A stretch of DNA of 64,000 nucleotides from Aeromonadales bacterium (GCA_012518835.1 JAAYRH010000033.1:1-64000); one strand, 5' to 3'; positions 18,198 to 27,799 are shown, counted from the stretch's first letter. The notes: generated by a model from the sequence alone, not told the origin. Program-made: numbers and translations.

Positions 18198-18499
18198 TGT
18201 GTTGCTCCATGGCAGTAAAAATAAAAGAATAAAAAACTAACGTCGGGCTGATGAGATATCTCTCCGCTCTTGTGGTGACGCCATTATTAGGTGAGAGCCT
18301 AGTGCTTACGATGCAGAGTTTTCATGTAAACAATAATAATAGCAAGGGAGTTCACTTTATTATCAAGTGAACTGATAGTAAAAGAGTGAACAAGTACCGT
18401 TATCCATCAATGCTTTAGCTTCATTCGAATCATATTCACATTGCGACAAGCTTCGACATCCTTATGATTATTAACGTATTACTTAACCATGGAGCCCGT
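18198..18499. other. Divergent control region between PA2779 and glutaminyl cyclase genes
   Basis: About 300 bases without a credible gene. It must hold the start signals for both flanking genes. The clearest element is the palindrome at 18349-18373 with a half-site repeat shortly after. I could not pick out a convincing -35/-10 pair on either strand. Confidence 0.5.
18349..18373. promoter_or_regulatory. Operator-like perfect inverted repeat
   Basis: Arms AGTTCACTT (18349-18357) and AAGTGAACT (18365-18373) are exact reverse complements around the seven-base spacer TATTATC. A third copy of the half-site, AGTGAAC, follows at 18385-18391, 19-20 bases on. This resembles a dimeric regulator's operator. 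No T-run follows, so termination is unlikely. Regulator unknown. Confidence 0.5.
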
Positions 18500-19294
18500 A
18501 TGTGGCATCACCAGCAAGTGAAGAATCGCGCCGTATTCGCACTGGGACTTTTATTTTTAAGCTTAGCTTCTACAGTGCAGGCCTCGACCGTCCCTCAGCT
18601 AGTACCTAAGATACTGGCTACTTATCCCCACGATAAGCAGGCCTTTACTCAAGGCTTGGTATTCCATCAAGGTGACTTATATGAAAGTACCGGCTTATAT
18701 GGGCGCAGTAGTCTGCGAAAGGTGGAATTAACCACCGGCAAGGTGCTACAGCAGCAAGCGCTAGACGATAATGCTTTTGGCGAAGGGTTAGCGTTAGTCG
18801 ATCAACAATTAATTCAGCTCACCTGGCAGCAAGGCCGAGCCTTCGTTTACGATCTGGACCGCTTTATTGTAAAAAACGTCCATTCTTATCAGGGACAGGG
18901 CTGGGGGTTGTGTTTCGATGGCCAAGATTTGTGGATGAGTGATGGCTCAGCGACTTTATATCGCCGTGATGCTCAAAGCTTTGCGCTGTTAGAACAGATT
19001 GTCGTACAGTTAGCAGAGCAACCTCAAGCTCAGCTTAATGACTTAGCCTGTGTGGGTGAGCATATTTATGCCAATATTTGGAAAGAGCCAAGATTAGTCA
19101 AAATAAACAAATACAGCGGCAATATTGCTGCAGAGATTGACGCTAGTGAGCTAGTAGCACGCAGTGGCCGCCCTCGCGATGGCGAGGCGGTACTTAATGG
19201 CATTACCTATGATGAGCACACCAAGGCTTTTTATGTGACCGGTAAGCTATGGCCTAAACTGTTTAAAGTGATCTGGCAGGAAAGACAGCCGTAA
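18500..19294 (+). CDS. Glutaminyl-peptide cyclotransferase (beta-propeller type)
   Basis: 264 aa from the ATG at 18500, chosen because GGAG lies five bases upstream; an in-frame ATG at 18464 has no ribosome site and would put extra residues ahead of the signal peptide. Signal peptide about 1-28 (ends TVQA), so the enzyme is periplasmic. The body has plant/bacterial glutamine cyclotransferase motifs: HDKQAFTQGLVFHQGDLYES-like opening, GWGLCFDGQDLWMSDGS, and NDLACVGEHIYANIWK. It converts N-terminal Gln of exported peptides to pyroglutamate. Convergent with uvrA; divergent from the PA2779 gene. Confidence 0.88.
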   Translation: MWHHQQVKNRAVFALGLLFLSLASTVQASTVPQLVPKILATYPHDKQAFTQGLVFHQGDLYESTGLYGRSSLRKVELTTGKVLQQQALDDNAFGEGLALVDQQLIQLTWQQGRAFVYDLDRFIVKNVHSYQGQGWGLCFDGQDLWMSDGSATLYRRDAQSFALLEQIVVQLAEQPQAQLNDLACVGEHIYANIWKEPRLVKINKYSGNIAAEIDASELVARSGRPRDGEAVLNGITYDEHTKAFYVTGKLWPKLFKVIWQERQP

Positions 19295-19328
19295 AAAAAG
19301 AAAACCCCAAGTTGGCCGGCTTGGGGTT
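19292..19328 (-). terminator. Terminator of uvrA
   Basis: On the minus strand: AACCCCAAG, loop, CTTGGGGTT, then TTC and seven T. It overlaps the stop codon of the convergent cyclotransferase gene. Confidence 0.8.
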
Positions 19329-19334
19329 GGCGTG

Positions 19335-22175
19335 TTAGCGGTTAGCTTTAGCTTCTAACAGGGGGCGCAAGAAACGGGCGGTATAAGAGCTTTCATGAGC
19401 CGCGACTTGCTCCGGCGTGCCGGTGACTAAGATTTGCCCACCGCCACTGCCGCCTTCGGGGCCCATATCGATGATCCAGTCAGCGGTTTTTACCACGTCC
19501 AAGTTATGCTCGATAATCACTACGGTATTACCTTGATCACGCAGTCGATGCAGTACTGTTAACAGCATTTTAATATCATGGAAATGCAGGCCAGTGGTGG
19601 GCTCATCCAAAATATATAACGTTTGTCCGGTGTCGCGCTTAGACAGCTCTTTAGCCAGTTTAACGCGTTGAGCTTCACCACCCGACAGGGTAATCGCCGA
19701 TTGCCCCAGGCGAATATAGGACAAGCCCACATCCATCAAGGTTTGTAACTTACGGGCAATCGCCGGCACCGGTGCAAAAAACTCGCTGGCTTCTTCTACA
19801 GTCATCTCTAGTACTTCATGAATGCTCAAGCCCTTGTACTGTATTTCTAAGGTTTCTCGATTGTAACGTTTGCTTTTGCAGACATCGCAAGGCACATACA
19901 CATCGGGTAAAAAGTGCATCTCTACCTTAATTAAACCGTCGCCTTGGCAGGCTTCACAGCGCCCACCTTTTACGTTAAAAGAAAAACGGCCCGGTTTATA
20001 ACCCCGCGAGCGCGCTTCTTGCGTGGCCGCAAACAACTCGCGGATCGGCGTAAAAATCCCAGTATAAGTGGCGGGGTTAGAGCGCGGGGTACGTCCGATG
20101 GGGCTTTGGTCAATATCCACTACCTTATCGAGTTGCTCCATACCCGTGATGGTGTCATAGGGCGCAGGCTGACTAATAGTGGCCTTATTTAACTCCCGAT
20201 GAGCAATCGGAAATAAGGTGTTATTAATTAACGTCGACTTTCCTGAGCCCGATACCCCAGTCACACACGTCATCAGCCCCAACGGTAAATCCAGCGTTAC
20301 CTGTTGTAAGTTATTGCCGCGAGCACCGGTTAAGGTGAGCCACTTACCATCGTGAGTCGGCGTGCGAGAGGGGGGGATTGCAATCGACTCTTTACCCGAT
20401 AAGTAAGCGCCGGTTAATGAGTCGGGATTAGCCATAATTTCACTAGGCGTGCCCTGAGCCACAATATGCCCGCCATGAACACCGGCGCCTGGGCCGATAT
20501 CTAGCACATGATCGGCGGCGCGAATGGCATCTTCGTCATGCTCCACCACGATCACGGTGTTGCCAAGGTCTCGCAAGTGGACCAAGGTTTCTAGCAAGCG
20601 CTCGTTATCGCGCTGGTGTAAACCAATGCTTGGCTCATCTAATACATACATCACACCCACTAAGCCGGCACCAATTTGGCTGGCTAAACGAATACGCTGT
20701 GCTTCACCGCCCGATAGCGTATCGGCGCTGCGTGACAGGGTGAGATAATTTAAACCCACATTAACCAAGAAGCCTAAGCGGGCAACGATTTCTTTAAAGA
20801 TCTTTTCCGCGATTTGGGCCTTTTGCCCTGATAGCTCCATTTTTGTAAAAAAGGCGTGAGCTTCACCAATCGCCATGTCTGCGATTTGCGGTAAGGTATG
20901 GTCAGCCACAAACACATTACGCGGGCCCTCTTTGAGCCGGGCGCCGTTACAGCTAGGGCAAGCGCGATGACTTTGGTATTTACCTAACTCTTCGCGTACC
21001 GAGTTAGACTCGGTTTCTCGATAACGGCGCTCCATATTGTGCAAGATCCCTTCAAAAGGATGCTTACGCACCAGCACATCGCCGCGGTCGTTCATATATT
21101 TAAATTCAATATTGGTGCGGCCCGAGCCGTACAACACGGCGTGCTGTACTTCTTCAGGTAACGACTGATAGGGCGCTTCAAGATCGAACTGGTAATGCTC
21201 GGCTAGCGATTTGAGCATTTGATAATAATAATAGCTGCGCTTGTCCCAGCCACGGATCGCTCCGCCCGATAAACTCAGCTCAGCGTTGCTGATCACTTTA
21301 TCGGGATCAACGATTTGCTGAACACCTAAGCCATCACAGGTGCCACACGCACCGGCCGGGTTATTAAAAGAGAAAATTCTGGGCTCTAGCTCGGCGATGG
21401 AATAGCCGCATTGTGGGCAAGCAAAGTTTGCCGAAAACACCAGTTCGGTATCGATATCGTCATCCATGGCCACTACAGAAGCGATACCACCAGATAACTC
21501 AAGGGCGGTTTCAAATGATTCAGCTAAGCGTAATGCCAAATCATCGCGTACTTTAAAGCGATCGACCACCACTTCTATGGTGTGTTTTTTCTGCAGCTCT
21601 AGGGTGGGCGGATCCGATAAGTCGCAGACTTCACCGTCGATACGCGCACGAATAAAACCCTGAGCCGACAAACTATCGAGCAACTTAAGGTGTTCGCCTT
21701 TACGATCGCGCACCACTGGCGCCAGTAACATGAGCTTTTCGCCCTCGGGCTGCTCTAATACTTTATCGACCATTTGACTAATGGTTTGCGCGGTGAGCGG
21801 CAAGGAGTGAGTAGGGCAGCGTGGCTCACCGACGCGGGCAAATAATAACCGCAAGTAGTCATAAATTTCGGTAATGGTACCCACCGTTGAACGCGGGTTG
21901 TGTGAGGTCGATTTCTGTTCAATAGAAATCGCTGGCGATAAGCCCTCGATATGATCGACATCGGGCTTTTCCATCAAAGATAGAAATTGGCGGGCGTAAG
22001 CAGATAAAGACTCCACATAGCGGCGTTGGCCTTCTGCATAAAGAGTATCGAAGGCGAGTGACGACTTGCCCGATCCAGATAGACCCGTGATCACTATCAA
22101 GGAGTCTCTTGGGAGATCCAAGCTAATATCTTTCAGGTTATGGGTTCTGGCTCCGCGTACTTCGATTTTCTTCAT
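19335..22175 (-). CDS. uvrA: Excinuclease ABC subunit A
   Basis: Damage-recognition ATPase of nucleotide excision repair. About 946 aa from ATG 22175 ([13 protein letters not shown], as in E. coli); upstream in-frame GTG/ATG codons sit on top of the ribosome site AGGTG. Two ABC modules are complete: Walker [10 protein letters not shown] and GVSGSGKST, signatures [13 protein letters not shown] and [13 protein letters not shown]. Zinc modules are visible as CPQCGYS..CGTCDG and [17 protein letters not shown] LexA-like box lies 45 bases upstream. Divergent from yajR. Confidence 0.97.
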   Translation of the reverse strand: MKKIEVRGARTHNLKDISLDLPRDSLIVITGLSGSGKSSLAFDTLYAEGQRRYVESLSAYARQFLSLMEKPDVDHIEGLSPAISIEQKSTSHNPRSTVGTITEIYDYLRLLFARVGEPRCPTHSLPLTAQTISQMVDKVLEQPEGEKLMLLAPVVRDRKGEHLKLLDSLSAQGFIRARIDGEVCDLSDPPTLELQKKHTIEVVVDRFKVRDDLALRLAESFETALELSGGIASVVAMDDDIDTELVFSANFACPQCGYSIAELEPRIFSFNNPAGACGTCDGLGVQQIVDPDKVISNAELSLSGGAIRGWDKRSYYYYQMLKSLAEHYQFDLEAPYQSLPEEVQHAVLYGSGRTNIEFKYMNDRGDVLVRKHPFEGILHNMERRYRETESNSVREELGKYQSHRACPSCNGARLKEGPRNVFVADHTLPQIADMAIGEAHAFFTKMELSGQKAQIAEKIFKEIVARLGFLVNVGLNYLTLSRSADTLSGGEAQRIRLASQIGAGLVGVMYVLDEPSIGLHQRDNERLLETLVHLRDLGNTVIVVEHDEDAIRAADHVLDIGPGAGVHGGHIVAQGTPSEIMANPDSLTGAYLSGKESIAIPPSRTPTHDGKWLTLTGARGNNLQQVTLDLPLGLMTCVTGVSGSGKSTLINNTLFPIAHRELNKATISQPAPYDTITGMEQLDKVVDIDQSPIGRTPRSNPATYTGIFTPIRELFAATQEARSRGYKPGRFSFNVKGGRCEACQGDGLIKVEMHFLPDVYVPCDVCKSKRYNRETLEIQYKGLSIHEVLEMTVEEASEFFAPVPAIARKLQTLMDVGLSYIRLGQSAITLSGGEAQRVKLAKELSKRDTGQTLYILDEPTTGLHFHDIKMLLTVLHRLRDQGNTVVIIEHNLDVVKTADWIIDMGPEGGSGGGQILVTGTPEQVAAHESSYTARFLRPLLEAKANR

Positions 22176-22219
22176 CTGCAACATCACCTAGCTGTTTAAG
22201 TCGACCAGCTAGTATGGCA

Positions 22220-22235
22220 CTGCATGTATAGTCAG
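22220..22235. promoter_or_regulatory. Candidate LexA (SOS) box upstream of uvrA
   Basis: CTGCATGTATAGTCAG has the CTG-N10-CAG core and matches 12 of 16 positions of CTGTATATATATACAG. It lies 45 bases before the uvrA start in the divergent promoter region. E. coli uvrA has a box of similar quality here. Confidence 0.6.
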
Positions 22236-22320
22236 CCAAGCCAGAATAAGGATTAATCTTGACTGGGCCTCCGTGTTAGACTAAACCCCTTGATATTTTA
22301 CTAACGGCGAAAGGTTATCT

Positions 22321-23694
22321 ATGAGCGACGAGCAAGGCTTTAGCCGCCGTGAACGGCAGGCCTCATTTACCTTAGCGGGTATTTTTAGCACACGCATGCT
22401 GGGCTTATTTATGATAATGCCGGTATTTGCACTTTATGGTCAGGACTTAATCGGCTTTTCCCCGTTGTGGGTAGGCATCGTGATTGGTGTCTATGGCTTA
22501 ACCCAGGCGATATTACAAATACCGGCAGGCTGGTTATCAGATCGTATTGGTCGTAAACCCGTTATCTATGGTGGCTTAGCGCTGTTTGCATTGGGTTCTG
22601 TGGTTGCTGCGCTTTCCGACTCGGTTTATGGCGTTGCCGTGGGCCGCGTGCTACAAGGTTCCGGTGCAATTGCCAGTGCTATTTTAGCGCTTGCTGCTGA
22701 TATAACCCGAGAAGAAAACCGCACCAAGGCGATGGGTATCATTGGGGTGTGTATTGGTATTTCTTTTGCCATTGCCATGGTGCTGGGTCCCATTTTGGCC
22801 TCGGCTTTTGGTTTGTCGGGCGTATTCTGGGTGACCGCTTTGTTGGCCGTGCTAGCGATGGCCATGGTGCATTTTTTATTACCACCATCGGTGAGCCGTG
22901 GACAGATCCGCGATGTAACCGCCACTCCTGAGTTATTTGGCCGCCTGTTAAAAGATAAACAATTGCTGCGACTAGACTTTGGTATCTTGCTGTTACATAT
23001 GACTTTAACCGCAGTATTTGTAGCCTTTCCGCTGACGCTGCTTGATGCCGGCTTAGTGGCTGAACACCACTGGTGGCTTTATTTGCCTACTTTATTACTG
23101 TCGTTTGTACTAATAGTTCCATTGTTGATTATCGGTGCGCGGCACAATATGAATAAGCAAATCTTTCAGGCTGCGATTTTAGTGATGATGGCCGCTTTGT
23201 TATTGATGGCGGTCGGCAGCGGGCACCTTGCCGCATTGGCGTTGGCCATGGTGCTGTATTTTACCGCGTTTAACTTTATGGAAGCCTCGCTCCCAGCTTT
23301 TTTATCGATGCTAGCACCGGCCGGAGCTAAAGGAACGGCGATGGGGATTTACTCCACCAGCCAATTTTTGGGCGCCTTTTTGGGTGGTATTTTAGGGGGC
23401 TTGTTGTTTGAGGCCGTCGGTGGTGTCGGCGTGTTTGTGTTAATCGCACTGACCATGATGATTTGGTTTTGGGTTTCGCTAGGAATGGCAAATGTCAGCA
23501 AAGTGCAGTCTCATATCTTGCCTATCGGTGTTAATATAGAAGGTAACGAGCAGCGCACTCAATTGCTGAAATCACTACAAGCGTTACCTGGCGTGCGAGA
23601 GGCGTTAATCATTCCCGAAGAGGGAGCTGCCTACTTGAAAGTAGATGCGAATATATTTGAATTGGATCAGGCTCAGCGCTTGATAAATCTGTAA
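22321..23694 (+). CDS. yajR: MFS transporter YajR with C-terminal YAM domain
   Basis: 457 aa. Twelve hydrophobic segments and the major-facilitator A-motif [11 protein letters not shown] (74-84), then a soluble ferredoxin-like YAM domain (about 393-457; [23 protein letters not shown]). This fusion is diagnostic of YajR. A proton-driven exporter is inferred; the substrate is unknown. AAGG lies six bases before the ATG. It ends 14 bases before ssb, so in this organism yajR sits between uvrA and ssb, which are direct divergent neighbours in E. coli. Confidence 0.9.
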   Translation: MSDEQGFSRRERQASFTLAGIFSTRMLGLFMIMPVFALYGQDLIGFSPLWVGIVIGVYGLTQAILQIPAGWLSDRIGRKPVIYGGLALFALGSVVAALSDSVYGVAVGRVLQGSGAIASAILALAADITREENRTKAMGIIGVCIGISFAIAMVLGPILASAFGLSGVFWVTALLAVLAMAMVHFLLPPSVSRGQIRDVTATPELFGRLLKDKQLLRLDFGILLLHMTLTAVFVAFPLTLLDAGLVAEHHWWLYLPTLLLSFVLIVPLLIIGARHNMNKQIFQAAILVMMAALLLMAVGSGHLAALALAMVLYFTAFNFMEASLPAFLSMLAPAGAKGTAMGIYSTSQFLGAFLGGILGGLLFEAVGGVGVFVLIALTMMIWFWVSLGMANVSKVQSHILPIGVNIEGNEQRTQLLKSLQALPGVREALIIPEEGAAYLKVDANIFELDQAQRLINL

Positions 23695-23708
23695 GTACGG
23701 AGCGAGTT

Positions 23709-24305
23709 ATGGCCAATAGAGGCATTAATAAAGTTATTTTGATCGGTCACTTAGGACAAGATCCTGAAGTGCGTTATATGCCCAGCGGTAATGCGGTGGC
23801 TAACATTAGCCTAGCGACCAGTGAGTCTTGGCGTGATAAGCAAACCGGCGAGCAGAGAGAGCGTACCGAGTGGCACCGCGTGGTATTTTTTGGCAAGTTG
23901 GCAGAAATTGTCGGTGAATACCTGCGTAAAGGCTCTCAAGTATATGTAGAAGGGCGCTTACAAACCCGTAAGTGGCAAGACCAAAGTGGCCAAGATAAAT
24001 ACACGACAGAAATTGTGGTCGATGTTGGCGGCACCATGCAAATGCTCGGTGGCCGTGGCCAAGGCGGCGGACAACAAACTCAAGGCGGATGGGGCCAACA
24101 AGGGGGCCAACCTCAGGGGAGCCAACAGCAAGGCGGCCAAGGTAATTGGGGCCAACAGGGCGCTCAGCAACAACAGCAAGCAGCACCGCAAGGACAGCCT
24201 CAGTACGGCGGGCAACAAAATAAACCGGCGCCACCACAGCAGCCGGCCCCCGCGCCAACCTATAATGAGCCGCCAATGGACTTTGATGACGACATTCCGT
24301 TCTAA
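23709..24305 (+). CDS. ssb: Single-stranded DNA-binding protein
   Basis: 198 aa. N-terminal OB fold (1-112) starting [23 protein letters not shown], a Gly/Gln/Pro-rich flexible linker (about 113-185), and the acidic interaction tail ending MDFDDDIPF that recruits replication and repair partners. Protects ssDNA as a tetramer. The SD GGAGCGAG lies close to the start. Two terminators follow. The linker is longer and more Gln-rich than in E. coli SSB (178 aa). Confidence 0.98.
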   Translation: MANRGINKVILIGHLGQDPEVRYMPSGNAVANISLATSESWRDKQTGEQRERTEWHRVVFFGKLAEIVGEYLRKGSQVYVEGRLQTRKWQDQSGQDKYTTEIVVDVGGTMQMLGGRGQGGGQQTQGGWGQQGGQPQGSQQQGGQGNWGQQGAQQQQQAAPQGQPQYGGQQNKPAPPQQPAPAPTYNEPPMDFDDDIPF

Positions 24306-24340
24306 TGACTTCAATTGAGGCTTAATGTTAGGTATTTAAG

Positions 24341-24362
24341 ACCCTGCAAAGCAGGGTTTTTT
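24341..24362 (+). terminator. Rho-independent terminator after ssb
   Basis: Stem ACCCTGC / GCAGGGT with loop AAA, then six T (24357-24362). Confidence 0.88.
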
Positions 24363-24380
24363 ATCACTGGATAGCGATAA

Positions 24381-24408
24381 AAAAAGGCTCCTAGTTGGGA
24401 GCCTTTTT
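24381..24408. terminator. Bidirectional terminator between ssb and small unknown gene
   Basis: AAAAAGGCTCC / GGAGCCTTTTT around TAGTTG. The T-runs on both strands allow it to stop ssb readthrough on plus and the small gene on minus. Confidence 0.85.
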
Positions 24409-24420
24409 GTTTGCTCGTTA

Positions 24421-24627
24421 TTAGCAGCTGAGCGCGTTGGTCACATCAATGCCGTGGTAGCGCTTTAAATAGGCGGCGGCAGATTCTGGGCTAATACAGC
24501 GAGAGATCATATCTTGACACCATTGCAGCGGCTCCATACGGCCATCTAATACGGGCGGTGTTAGCGTGGCGAGTTCACTTTCAATGTGTTGCTGTAAATC
24601 ATCGGATACATAACGATTGCTGTTCAT
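24421..24627 (-). CDS. Small conserved-looking protein of unknown function
   Basis: 68 aa from ATG 24627 (MNSNRYVSDD), preferred over an ATG four codons upstream because GAGAA lies about eight bases before it. No signal or membrane segment. It looks mostly helical, with N-terminal DDLQQHIESELATL, a middle PLQWCQDMISRC and an end GIDVTNALSC that carries a C-terminal Cys. I do not recognise the family. A clear terminator follows and a 400-base noncoding region with hairpins precedes it, which supports a real, independently regulated gene. Confidence 0.65.
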   Translation of the reverse strand: MNSNRYVSDDLQQHIESELATLTPPVLDGRMEPLQWCQDMISRCISPESAAAYLKRYHGIDVTNALSC

Positions 24628-24990
24628 AGATATTCTCATGCTAAAGACTGAATTAAGTGAAATAAATAGCTAATAAAGTTCGTTATTCAGAACCCTAACG
24701 ATGATGTTGATAACGGTGTAGGTAGGCTAGTCCACAAAAACCATAAAATAACATCTCACATCTTCCCTAATGGACTGCGCAAGTGCGGCAGCGAATACAT
24801 CTTATGTTGTACTTGAAACCTAAGGTAGGTTTCTCCTTGTACGAGACTAACGGCATCAGCCTAGTCAGCGAGGATATTTTAACACCAACTTTTTACATTT
24901 TGTTAGCAATTTCTAGCGAAAGTGTGATCTAAGTGTTGCTTGTTGTGGCGTGAATGTATCTAAAGAGGGGGTAGTGATAGCTCTGTCTAC
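24628..24990. other. Long noncoding region with three hairpins
   Basis: About 360 bases with no credible ORF between the small gene and the gltS terminator. It holds the promoter and leader of the minus-strand gene and three closely spaced hairpins (24775-24866). I found no riboswitch family I can name. Confidence 0.5.
24775..24866. ncRNA. Candidate structured RNA (leader or sRNA)
   Basis: Three stems in 92 bases: CTGCGC / GCG-g-CAG with loop AAGT (24775-24791); GAAACCTA / TAGGTTTC, perfect 8 bp with loop AGG (24815-24833); GACTA-ac-GGC / GCC-TAGTC with loop ATCA (24845-24866). Strand is unknown. On minus they would form part of the leader of the small gene at 24421-24627. Confidence 0.28.
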
Positions 24991-25021
24991 AAAAAGTCCG
25001 CTCGCTTAGCTAGGCAAGCGG
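24991..25021 (-). terminator. Terminator of gltS
   Basis: On the minus strand an imperfect hairpin CCGCTTGCCTAGCTAAGCGAGCGG is followed by ACTTTTTG, 10 bases past the gltS stop. Confidence 0.7.
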
Positions 25022-25031
25022 TTATGATATT

Positions 25032-26258
25032 TTATTGTAAGAAAGGTAATGAGGTAATTGCCGATAATAAAGAAGCATTAATAATATCGACAAAAAAAGC
25101 GCCCACCATAGGCACAATTAAAAACGATTTATAAGAAGGGCCATAGTGTGCGGTGACTGCTTGCATATTGGCGACTGCCGTGGGCGTAGCGCCCATGCCA
25201 AAACCACAAAAGCCACTGGACAACACCACAGCATCGTAGTTAGAGCCCATCACTTTAAAGACGATAAAGTAGGCATATAACACCATGATCAGTGCTTGCA
25301 CCGACAAGATGATCACTAAAGGAATGGCAAGCTCTTTTATGGTCCATAACTCTAAACTTAGCAGGGCCATGGCTAAAAATAGTGATAAGGAAACGTTGCC
25401 AAATACATCGACGCAGCGATCAAAAATAGCGAGCCGAAACACAATGGCTAACGTATTACGCACCGCTACTCCGGCGCCAAGCGCCCAGACAAACGTCGGA
25501 ATAATCACCCCAGAGTCGGCAAAGTGGGTAGCCATAAATTCTGTCATAAAAGAAGCAGCGGACAGACAAACGGCAAACATAGCTAGCGTTTCAATGGCCG
25601 AGGTGGGTGTAATCAGCTGTGTTTCATTGGGTTGATCAAAAGTGGTATGTAGATGTAAGTCTTCGGCAGTATCCGGTGTTTTCACTTTTTTGAGCAGCCG
25701 CTTAGCTACCGGTCCCCCAAGTAGTCCCCCAGCCACTAAGCCAAAGGTAGCACAGGCCAGCGCTAACGCAGTGGCGCCTTGAATACCAAATTCTTGCTCA
25801 AATACCTGTCCCCAGCCAGCAGCCGTACCATGGCCGCCTACCAGAGTAATTGAGCCGGTTAATAAGCCAGTTAAGGGGGGTAAATTTAAGGCGCTGGCAA
25901 GACTGATACCCACTATGTTTTGCACCACGATAAAAGCGGTTACTAGCAGGGTAAATAAAATCAGCGGCAAACCACCGGCTCTTAGTCGCGAAAAGTCGGC
26001 ACTTAGGCCAATAGAGGCAAAAAACATCAACATAAAGCCGTCTTGCATGCCTTGCTCTAGGCTGATAGAAAAGCCGCTAAACTGGTGCAGCAACATGATC
26101 AAGCCCGAGGCAAGCAGGCCCCCCACCACTGGTTCCGGAATATTTAGCTCGTTTAACACGCGGATCCGGTGCACTAGCACCCGACCCATAAGTAACACTA
26201 AGGTGGCAGCAATTAAGGTGTAATAGCTATTGAGTATGAGTGGCGCTGTATCATTCAT
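25032..26258 (-). CDS. gltS: Sodium/glutamate symporter GltS
   Basis: 408 aa integral membrane protein, near the E. coli GltS length (401 aa). Family blocks include LNIPEPVVGGLLASG (38-52), FFASIGLSADFSRLRAGG near 79-96, LTGSITLVGGHGTAAGWG near 132-149 and SGFCGFGMGATPTAVANMQ near 350-368; the last two are the pair of reentrant-loop motifs typical of the fold. Imports glutamate with Na+. It lies downstream of the DAACS symporter on the same strand, 188 bases apart with a hairpin between, so the two are probably separate units. Confidence 0.95.
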   Translation of the reverse strand: MNDTAPLILNSYYTLIAATLVLLMGRVLVHRIRVLNELNIPEPVVGGLLASGLIMLLHQFSGFSISLEQGMQDGFMLMFFASIGLSADFSRLRAGGLPLILFTLLVTAFIVVQNIVGISLASALNLPPLTGLLTGSITLVGGHGTAAGWGQVFEQEFGIQGATALALACATFGLVAGGLLGGPVAKRLLKKVKTPDTAEDLHLHTTFDQPNETQLITPTSAIETLAMFAVCLSAASFMTEFMATHFADSGVIIPTFVWALGAGVAVRNTLAIVFRLAIFDRCVDVFGNVSLSLFLAMALLSLELWTIKELAIPLVIILSVQALIMVLYAYFIVFKVMGSNYDAVVLSSGFCGFGMGATPTAVANMQAVTAHYGPSYKSFLIVPMVGAFFVDIINASLLSAITSLPFLQ

Positions 26259-26386
26259 ATTCTATCCAGTTTTAAAAATGGCAGGATACTTGCCCAGAAG
26301 TAGTGGACAGCCTGATGAAAAACTCGACCGCCTAAGGCGAATGCAGAATTTATGGCCCCATTAATTGGGGCGCGCAGAATAACATG

Positions 26387-26427
26387 AAAATATTGTTAAG
26401 GCCTACTGTCGAAGCGTCGGCCTTAAC
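26387..26427 (-). terminator. Probable terminator after the DAACS symporter
   Basis: Perfect 9-bp stem GTTAAGGCC / GGCCTTAAC with a 15-base loop; on minus it is followed by AATATTTT. A second hairpin, GCCCCA..TGGGGC, lies at about 26354-26371. Its T-run is broken, so termination is likely but not certain. Confidence 0.5.
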
Positions 26428-26446
26428 GGGAGGGCACAAAAGTGGC

Positions 26447-27694
26447 TCAGCTTGGAGTGGGCGCGGCTTGCTTGTCGTCTATTACCGCAGCGCCAACAAT
26501 ATCGCCGGTGACGTTAGAAGCGGTGCCTCCCATGCTGAGTAGCGCATCGACGCCGGCGATTAAAGCCACTATTTCAAGGGGTAAGCCAAATACGCTTAAT
26601 ACGGCTGATAGGGTCACTAAGCCGGCGGCCGGCACCCCCGCAGTACCAATAGACAGTAAAGTGCCAATCACCACGATAATAATAAAATCATTCCAAGCCA
26701 GATCCAGCCCCATAATATTAGCGGCAAAGACTAAGGAAACACCCATGCGTAAGGCACCACCGTCGGAGTTAAAAATGGCGCCTAAGGGAATGGCAAAGTT
26801 AGCAGTATTATCAGAGATGCCGGCTTTTTTGGCGGCGGCAATGGCAATGGGGAGCGTGGCGATACTGCTAGTGGTAAAGAAGGCGGTACTATAAGCCTCT
26901 TTGGTATTGCGAAAGAAGGCCAACACATTATTACCGGACAGTTTAAGAAATAAAGTGTAAACCACAGACCATAAGAAAGCTAAACCAAGATAAAAAACTG
27001 CAGTAAAGAGAAAGAGAGATTTAAGGGTGGCCCAACCTTGCATGCCAAATGTAGAGGCACTAATAGCAAACACCCCAAGTGGCGCATAGAGTAAAATGCC
27101 TTCTAAAACTTTATAAAATAAGGCATTTAAAGCACTAAATAAACGTTCTAGAAAGACACCTTGGGCTTGCAGTTTTTCATCACTGGCATAGCTCATCCCT
27201 GAGATCGCCATGCCGATAATAATGGCGAGAAAAATAATCGACATTAAATCGCCAGCCGCAAAGGCGGCAAAGATATTGTTGGGAACGATATGAATAAAAA
27301 TATCTGCTACGTTGGGTACATCGGGTGCACTGACTTCTATATTAGGTAGCGTCAACCCTGCTCCGGGACTAAAAAATAGCGCCAATGACACCCCAATGAA
27401 CACCGCCATCGCGGTGGTGGCGGCATAATATAGAATAAGCTTGCCGCCTAATTTGCCCATTTGTCGAATATTCATATTGCCGATGGCCAGTACCACAGTG
27501 AGAAAAATCACCGGTAAGGCAATTAAGCTCAGTAGGCGGATGAGTATGGTGCCGAGCGGGCTTAATAGCTCGGCCTGCTCTCTAAATAGCACCGCCACTA
27601 AGATACCGAGCAAAAAGCCGCTCGACATTTTAATAACCAAAGATGTGGCTTGGTATTTCTTCCAAATATTCATAAGCATTCGCCAGAGTTCCAT
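26447..27694 (-). CDS. DAACS-family cation symporter with altered substrate site
   Basis: 415 aa glutamate-transporter-fold protein (SLC1/DctA/GltP family). It keeps HP1 (FFTTSSIATLP, 272-282), the TM7 motif as GAIFNSDGG (305-313) and TM8 as DALLSMGGTASNVTGD (383-398). Aligned to archaeal GltPh, the Na+ ligands N310, D312, N401 and D405 are kept, but the substrate residues D394 and R397 are Ser387 and Gly390, and M311 is Ser. Glutamate, aspartate or C4-dicarboxylates are therefore unlikely substrates; neutral or sulphur amino acids are possible. Start uncertain: ATG at 27679 or 27673 is also possible. Divergent from csrD. Confidence 0.85.
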   Translation of the reverse strand: MELWRMLMNIWKKYQATSLVIKMSSGFLLGILVAVLFREQAELLSPLGTILIRLLSLIALPVIFLTVVLAIGNMNIRQMGKLGGKLILYYAATTAMAVFIGVSLALFFSPGAGLTLPNIEVSAPDVPNVADIFIHIVPNNIFAAFAAGDLMSIIFLAIIIGMAISGMSYASDEKLQAQGVFLERLFSALNALFYKVLEGILLYAPLGVFAISASTFGMQGWATLKSLFLFTAVFYLGLAFLWSVVYTLFLKLSGNNVLAFFRNTKEAYSTAFFTTSSIATLPIAIAAAKKAGISDNTANFAIPLGAIFNSDGGALRMGVSLVFAANIMGLDLAWNDFIIIVVIGTLLSIGTAGVPAAGLVTLSAVLSVFGLPLEIVALIAGVDALLSMGGTASNVTGDIVGAAVIDDKQAAPTPS

Positions 27695-27799
27695 CTCAAT
27701 TAGGGTGGTGTAAAGTGTGACTAGGCTCGCATTTTCTCTTGCCTCATCCTACACCGCTAGCTAAAAATGCTAATAGCGCGTTTATTATTCCTGTTTAAT

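Noticed and set aside
22192..22207. Second LexA-like site CTGTTTAAGTCGACCA
   Set aside because: The right half does not match ACAG; the box at 22220 is better.
24060..24230. Tandem DNA repeat in ssb
   Set aside because: It is the low-complexity linker encoding Gly/Gln runs, normal for SSB, not a separate repeat element.
23806..24314. Open frames overlapping ssb on both strands
   Set aside because: Produced by the repetitive Gly/Gln-rich linker codons of ssb; no family resemblance.
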